A DNA stretch of 64,000 nucleotides, from NCBI GenBank assembly GCA_964594965.1, contig CAZQMX010000001.1:71418-135417 (forward strand). Reading direction: 5' to 3'. Both the position numbers and the translations under genes were made by a program. This stretch comes from CAZQMX01 sp964594965. Its GTDB lineage: Bacteria; Patescibacteriota; Minisyncoccia; Portnoybacterales; UBA2143. Below, one piece after another: positions 60,196 through 64,000 of the stretch (its first letter is position 1; each line of letters opens with the position of its first letter). The notes beneath the pieces were generated by a model. It did not search any database. It worked only from the letters and a program-made list of their open reading frames with translations, and had not been told where the DNA came from.

Positions 60196-60230
60196 TGCGA
60201 ACTCCGTGGATAAGATTCGGACCTATTATT

Positions 60231-60987
60231 TCAACTAATCTCTATTCCCACCGGACAATGATCTGAACCCGAGACTTTATTTAAAATAAAGGATTTTTTT
60301 AATTTAGGGCTTAATTTCTTTGAAGTAAAGGCGTAATCAATGCGCCAGCCAAGGTTTCTTTCTCTGCAATTCCTGTAATATGGCCACCAAGTGTAATTTC
60401 CTTTTTTTTTGATTAAATTCTCTAAAAGTACCAGTAAATCCTAATTGAACTATTTTATCTATCTGTTTTCTTTCCTTTTCGGTGAACATAATATTTTTCT
60501 GATTATCCCTCGGTCTGGCCAAATCAATTTCCTGATGAGCAATATTAAAATCACCAATTAGGATTAAATTCTTATCTTTGTTTCTTTTTAGGAGATTATA
60601 AAGCACGCTATAGGCTTCTAATTTGTAATCCAGGTTTTCTTTTTGTCTGCCGCCGTGGGGTAAATAAAGATTAATTAGGGTGAATTTAGGAAAAGTTAAT
60701 TTTAAAATTCTTCCCTCACTATCAAATCTTTTTAACCCTAATACATATTCTACTTTTTTTGGTTTTTCTTTGGTATAGACGGCAACGCCGGAATATCCTT
60801 TTTTTTGAGCTTGGTTAAAACAAAAATGATAATTTTTAAGATTAATTAAATCCTGAGGAATTTGTTCTTTTTGAGCTTTAATTTCTTGGAGACAAACAAT
60901 ATCTGCTTTTGTATTTTTAAGCCATTTTAAGAACCCCCTCTTAGCAACAGCCCTAACTCCATTAACATTCCATGAAAGTATTTTCAT
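60231..60987 (-). CDS. xth: Exodeoxyribonuclease III with an A9 frameshift
   Basis: ExoIII repairs abasic sites. The intact part shows SWNVNGVRAV (residues 5-14), LQEIKA, the GDFNIAH motif and further family sequence. In the annotated reading frame the protein ends early at 60337 with an unrelated tail after REFNQKK. Skipping one A in the A9 run at 60402-60410 restores YTWW, LGWRIDYAF and the catalytic GSDHCPV, ending at 60231 with about 251 residues, the normal length. The active-site histidine lies in that restored part. A slippage-expressed gene, a decaying gene or a sequencing error are all possible. Confidence 0.85.
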
Positions 60988-61005
60988 AAAAATATCCTCA
61001 AATCA

Positions 61006-61034
61006 TTGACAAAATACATCTTACGTGGTAGTAT
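61006..61034 (+). promoter_or_regulatory. Strong promoter of the intergenic RNA
   Basis: -35 TTGACA (61006-61011), exactly 17 bases, -10 TAGTAT (61029-61034). It points into a 210-base region with no recognisable ORF. Confidence 0.75.
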
Positions 61035-61040
61035 TGTGAT

Positions 61041-61250
61041 ATTGGACATTACATGCTGTTGTTACCCAAAGAGCGCATTAGACGCCTTGGTGATAACAAT
61101 AACGTGGTCCTCTTTGGAAGACAGTCCCCAGGTCTTTCAAGGGTATAATAAGGGGTTATCAAGTGGGATTTCGCCACCTACTTAAAAAAACATAAACTGG
61201 GCGGCCCGTTCGCGAATCTTCGGAGTAGCGGTGGGGCTTTTTCTTTTTTT
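61041..61250 (+). ncRNA. Candidate structured small RNA
   Basis: The predicted transcript begins near 61041. It holds a first compound hairpin (GTTGTTA/TAACAAT with AAGAGCG/CGCCTT inside), a second 11-bp hairpin (CTTTGGAAGAC/GTCTTTCAAGG), small AT-rich stems, and a final stem GCCC/GGGC (61204-61237) followed by TTTTT-C-TTTTTTT. I do not recognise 6S, SRP, tmRNA, RNase P or a riboswitch. It is not the leader of an adjacent + gene: the next annotated frame there is minus and broken. Confidence 0.6.
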
Positions 61251-61521
61251 AAATCCCAAATTCCCTCGCTACCTTAATCTGAATCATTTCTTCCGGATTA
61301 ATTTCTTCCAAATCATTTCCAGGGAAGGTTTGAATAACCTTAATTCCTTCAATATCAATACCAATCCTATCAGTTGAAGCTGGAAAAGGGTCTGCTGTAT
61401 TAAAATTTGGTTTTAATAAGATAGTTTCGTTCTCTTTAAGAAAACTATTAAAACCACCAATCTGATTGACAGATTCTAAAACAGATTCTTTTAGATTATT
61501 AACCTGTATTTTACTGACCAT
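61249..61521 (-). pseudogene. DUF362-like remnant
   Basis: The N-terminal 50 residues (KENETILLKPNFNTADPFPASTD) match the start of DUF362 family proteins, which normally have about 300 residues. After PASTD the sequence jumps to a segment ending IQIKVAREFGI, like the C-terminal end of the same family. The core is missing, so this looks like an internal deletion. Its 3' end overlaps the terminator of the intergenic RNA. Confidence 0.6.
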
Positions 61522-61562
61522 ACTTTAATCATACTTCTCTAGATATCCCGGGTTAATTGAAA

Positions 61563-61586
61563 AGGCCGACGCTTTAACACGCCGAC
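61563..61586 (-). terminator. Terminator after the 66-residue zinc protein
   Basis: GGCCGACG and CGCCGACC (wobble pairs) form a hairpin with T-rich minus-strand sequence downstream. Confidence 0.55.
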
Positions 61587-61620
61587 CATTGTTATTATTA
61601 TACTTCCGGTTGAAAAAAAG

Positions 61621-61821
61621 TCATGCCGCTTTTTCCGTCCTCCCTCTTTTGTATCCACAATACTCACAGATAATTTCTTTGGACTCTGGGATGCGACACT
61701 GGGTAAATCGATAAGGACAGGTATTTGCCTCTGAGCAAGAATAACAGTCTTTCTCTTTAGAATCAATAATACACCCGATTATTTTCCTACATCTCGTGCA
61801 AAGAACAAAATCACTCTTCAT
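61621..61821 (-). CDS. Small cysteine-rich protein, 66 residues
   Basis: A GGGAGGGAGG Shine-Dalgarno site precedes MKSDFVLCTRCRKIIG. Cysteine pairs CTRC, CYSC, CPYRFTQC and CEYC suggest one or two zinc sites. Its promoter (TTGACA-16-TATTAT on the minus strand, 61892-61919) is close to consensus. No family is recognised. It diverges from the sigma factor gene. Confidence 0.7.
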   Translation of the reverse strand: MKSDFVLCTRCRKIIGCIIDSKEKDCYSCSEANTCPYRFTQCRIPESKEIICEYCGYKRGRTEKAA

Positions 61822-61891
61822 TTCTACCTCCCTCCCGTTTAGGCAAATGATTTATTTCCTTGGAACAATGGAGAAACTATCAATTAAGAAA

Positions 61892-61919
61892 ATAATAACA
61901 GAATTTATTGTTTTGTCAA
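61892..61919 (-). promoter_or_regulatory. Promoter of the 61.8 kb zinc protein
   Basis: On the minus strand, -35 TTGACA (61914-61919), 16-base spacer, -10 TATTAT (61892-61897). Confidence 0.7.
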
Positions 61920-61992
61920 ACATATTCCTAATTCACCCATTATCAAGTATAATTTTAAAAAGATCTTTAAAAACAGAAAACGAGGTGAAAAA

Positions 61993-62862
61993 ATGAATGA
62001 AGAAGAGATTCTTATAAAATATAGGAAAGAACTAGGAGGGCAACCTGTTTTAAGCGAAGAAGAAGAAAGGCCTTACATCATAAGAGCGAAAGAAGGAGAT
62101 GAAGAAGCAAAATTAATATTAATAAAAGCCAATTTAGGAATAATTTTAAAAGTAGCTTTGATAATATGGATGAAAAATAAAGATAAAATAAGGACAGCTG
62201 TAAGTTTTTTGGACTTAGTTCAAGAAACGATAATTGGATTCCTTAGAGGAATAGAAAAATTTGAATTCGAATTTAATCTCAAGCTATATAAACATGCCAT
62301 TAGTTGGGCAAGGGCATCTGCCCTTAAGGCCGTTCGAGATGGTAAATTCATTTTTATCCCTCAGGAAGCAGAACGACGAGCAAGAGATTTTACCGAAGCT
62401 GAGAATAAGATGCTTGAAGAATCTGATGAAGAGCCTTCGTTTGAAAAAATTGCTTCTGAAATGAAAGTTCCTATTGAGACTGTCAAAAGAGCTTCAGAGA
62501 CTCGTATTCTAAGACAGCCCTTTCCTTTAGGTAAGCCCATTTCCAATAAAAGAAACAGCGATAATTCCAACGGAAGAAAATCTGATCAATTCCCTGATCA
62601 AAGGATTAACCCGGAAAAGGCTGCTCAAGAGACAAGCCTTGGAGAACAACTCAGGAAAAAACTTTGCTTTCTTAGTCCCCGAAAAGAGAAGGTTCTCCGG
62701 ATGCGTTTTGGAATCGGAGAAGATAAGAAAACACTGAAAGAAGCAGGAAAGGAACTTAGAGTAACCAGGGAAACAATTAGGCAAACCGAGGCCAAAGCGC
62801 TGAGGAAATTACGCCTCGAAATTATTCAAATTAACAAAGAAAAATTAAGTGATTACGTATAA
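61993..62862 (+). CDS. Second, divergent sigma-70 factor
   Basis: Regions 1.2/2 and 4 are recognisable: SFLDLVQETIIGFLRGIEKFEFEFNLKLY, then SWARASALKAVRDGKFIFIPQE, and the helix-turn-helix TLKEAGKELRVTRETIRQTEAKALRKL. The -10-binding part (YATWWIRQAI in RpoD) reads YKHAISWARASALKA, so recognition of the -10 element is likely altered. Length 289. An AACGAGG Shine-Dalgarno site precedes the ATG. It is probably an alternative sigma factor; its target promoters are unknown. Confidence 0.88.
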   Translation: MNEEEILIKYRKELGGQPVLSEEEERPYIIRAKEGDEEAKLILIKANLGIILKVALIIWMKNKDKIRTAVSFLDLVQETIIGFLRGIEKFEFEFNLKLYKHAISWARASALKAVRDGKFIFIPQEAERRARDFTEAENKMLEESDEEPSFEKIASEMKVPIETVKRASETRILRQPFPLGKPISNKRNSDNSNGRKSDQFPDQRINPEKAAQETSLGEQLRKKLCFLSPRKEKVLRMRFGIGEDKKTLKEAGKELRVTRETIRQTEAKALRKLRLEIIQINKEKLSDYV

Positions 62863-62863
62863 G

Positions 62864-62892
62864 AAGGATTAACGAAAAAGTTAATCCTTTTT
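62864..62892. terminator. Bidirectional hairpin after the sigma gene
   Basis: AAGGATTAAC and GTTAATCCTT form a 10-bp stem followed by T residues on the plus strand; A residues precede it, so the minus gene may also end here. Confidence 0.8.
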
Positions 62893-63570
62893 ATCATTCA
62901 AATACCCCCCTAATAATTTATTCAAATGCTCAATATATTTCATCTGGTCAGTTATAGAATTATTAACCTCCAGAGCAATAATTTTCCCAAAAACATACTT
63001 AGGCAAAGTGATTAAATAATCAAAATCCTTTAAATCAGAAATAGTATGCTTATCCTCCATTTTATCCGGATTATAACCATTGCAGTGATTACAAGCAAAA
63101 TTAACTTTTCCCCTTCTTTCAAAAGCATAGGCCGCTTCTTCACTCCCCCGGGCAATAGCTGACTTAAAATGAGATAAATCAATACAAAACCCGCCAATTT
63201 GTCTAACCTTAACATCTTTATCAATTTTGCCATCATAATTCATTTCCAGATAAAGCTTATCTTCATAACCCTTCCAATTATCCAGAATATCAAAATGTTC
63301 TTCATGGATATTAAAATGCTGGGTTTTAAAGTTTTGCATAAAAAACTCAACATCAGTTTTATCAGTATCGTGCCTTAAATGAACAAAAGGAACTTTTTCA
63401 ATAACTGACTTTTTAAGGAATTTATATAAATGAGGCCTTTCTTTCTCATTAAACCATTCAACAAAAACAGCAACCTCCTTTATTCCAAACTGATTAATTT
63501 CTTTTAATTGAGATTGCCAGTCAATGCCCTCATGACCGGTAATACATGGATAGATTTTAAAGTTTCTCAT
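62881..63570 (-). CDS. TIM-barrel protein, xylose-isomerase-like
   Basis: The family start is MRNFKIYPCITGHEGIDWQSQL (63570). The fold shows repeated strand-helix units with GIKEVAVFVEWF, KVPFVHLRHDTDKTDVEFF, LYLEMNYDGKI and GGFCIDLSHFKSA, in line with AP-endonuclease/xylose-isomerase-like barrels. Histidine/acidic residues could bind metal. Upstream in-frame codons cross a terminator and are rejected. Length 229. Substrate is unknown. Confidence 0.7.
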   Translation of the reverse strand: MRNFKIYPCITGHEGIDWQSQLKEINQFGIKEVAVFVEWFNEKERPHLYKFLKKSVIEKVPFVHLRHDTDKTDVEFFMQNFKTQHFNIHEEHFDILDNWKGYEDKLYLEMNYDGKIDKDVKVRQIGGFCIDLSHFKSAIARGSEEAAYAFERRGKVNFACNHCNGYNPDKMEDKHTISDLKDFDYLITLPKYVFGKIIALEVNNSITDQMKYIEHLNKLLGGYLNDKKD

Positions 63571-63606
63571 AATACTTTTATCATATCTTGGATTGTATAA
63601 AAATGA

Positions 63607-63640
63607 AAGCCGCCCGGGTCGTGTTGACCAAGGCGGCACT
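63607..63640 (-). terminator. Terminator after the 63.7 kb gene
   Basis: GCCGCC and GGCGGC arms with an inner GGTC/GACC stem form a strong hairpin followed by T-rich minus-strand sequence. Confidence 0.8.
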
Positions 63641-63660
63641 TTACCCATCATATCTCCTTC

Positions 63661-63861
63661 CTAGAAAGTAAAAAATGGAATCAGAAATTCAGAAATTAAG
63701 CCTTTAATTTTCGGGATTAACTGAGGGAAAAACAGATGAAAAAAAGAACACAAGACCAGCCCGATAGAAACCAGCGACAGAGCCGCTACAACCGGCCTTG
63801 CTATTCTCCAATCTTTCTCTATTTCCTCATTTAACCTTAGTAGCCTAAATTTTTGTTCCAT
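63661..63861 (-). CDS. Small membrane protein, 66 residues
   Basis: A GGGAGGG Shine-Dalgarno site precedes MEQKFRLLRLNEEIEKDW. One hydrophobic helix (about residues 23-44) and a second weaker one follow. No family is recognised. The last 139 bases of the window (63862-64000) hold only a weak possible promoter and the start of a GC-rich stretch. Confidence 0.65.
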   Translation of the reverse strand: MEQKFRLLRLNEEIEKDWRIARPVVAALSLVSIGLVLCSFFHLFFPQLIPKIKGLISEFLIPFFTF

Positions 63862-64000
63862 GGGCCCTCCCTATATAAAGTTTTTAAAGCAACATTATTA
63901 TTTTTCTTTATCATGCCTTATTGGGGTATTTTAGTCAAGAGAATGAGGTAATGTGCACAGACATATGGCGGTTTTTCTCCCCGGCCGGTAGGCTGGGAAT

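Noticed and set aside
61041..61250. 6S RNA or riboswitch
   Set aside because: The ends do not pair to form the long 6S closing stem with one central bubble, and no + strand gene follows for a riboswitch to control.
63571..63651. N-terminal extension of the TIM-barrel protein
   Set aside because: The extra codons cross a strong hairpin terminator of the upstream gene.

Overview
The window looks like a chromosomal segment of an uncultivated Patescibacteria/CPR bacterium, most likely of the Parcubacteria (OD1) group. It is AT-rich and tightly packed, many neighbouring genes overlap by a few bases, and there are many small orphan membrane or coiled-coil proteins. AspRS is reduced. Ribosomal protein bL9 is present, although it is reported missing from Microgenomates and WWE3. 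TGA is used as a normal stop, so this is not a UGA-recoding lineage such as Gracilibacteria. I see no transposase, prophage, rRNA or CRISPR array. These lineage statements are inference from gene content.

Layout. 0-5.4 kb (+): chaperone operon grpE-hsp20-dnaK-(membrane protein)-dnaJ-(membrane protein), then tRNA-Lys(UUU). 5.6-9.0 kb (+): an ASCH/GreA-like fusion, a coiled-coil protein, a HIT hydrolase and aspS. 9.1-15.3 kb (+): peptidoglycan block dacA-mraY-ftsW-murG, then gltX. 15.3-20.9 kb: two small orphans, two secreted proteins (one a coiled-coil C39-like peptidase), a Xer recombinase, a RecB-like nuclease, an Ada-like zinc protein and rpmA. 21.0-34.0 kb (-): a long co-directional run GIY-YIG, Nudix, dnaG, rpoD, then an envelope-polysaccharide locus (YfhO-like tail, glycosidase, O-antigen ligase, two glycosyltransferases, LytR-CpsA-Psr), CtpA-type protease, acylphosphatase and rplI. 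34.1-46.6 kb (-): tRNA-Ser(GGA), htpX, lemA, groEL-groES, glycosyltransferase, Cas4/RecB-like nuclease, small membrane proteins, engB and a prohibitin-like protein. 46.7-64 kb is more accessory: orphans with homopolymer frameshifts, ddl, kinase, hydrolase, DNA glycosylase, an OLD-family ATPase/TOPRIM gene followed by two membrane proteins, a TdeIII-type restriction endonuclease with its methyltransferase, secreted proteins, xth, a DUF362 remnant and a second, divergent sigma-70 factor.

The most unusual signals are these. (1) Several families of dispersed palindromic repeats lie both between genes and in-frame inside coding sequences (gltX, dnaK, dacA, the Ada-like gene, the ASCH/GreA gene). 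(2) Three genes (xth, an orphan at 46.7-48.2 kb, an orphan at 48.9-49.2 kb) each need the same correction, skipping one base in an A9 or G8 run, to read through. (3) An intergenic transcription unit at 61.0-61.25 kb has a near-consensus promoter, several strong hairpins and a terminator but no ORF that I recognise. (4) A nested-stem RNA candidate lies at 19.96-20.08 kb. (5) A multi-hairpin 5' element abuts the ATG of ftsW and rpmA, with a looser copy before dacA. (6) A possible defence cassette pairs an OLD nuclease with two membrane proteins beside the restriction-modification genes.

Promoters resemble the ordinary sigma-70 consensus (TTGACA-16/17-TATAAT). Several start codons lie only about 7-17 bases after the -10 box, so leaderless or near-leaderless mRNAs are likely alongside genes with strong Shine-Dalgarno sites.
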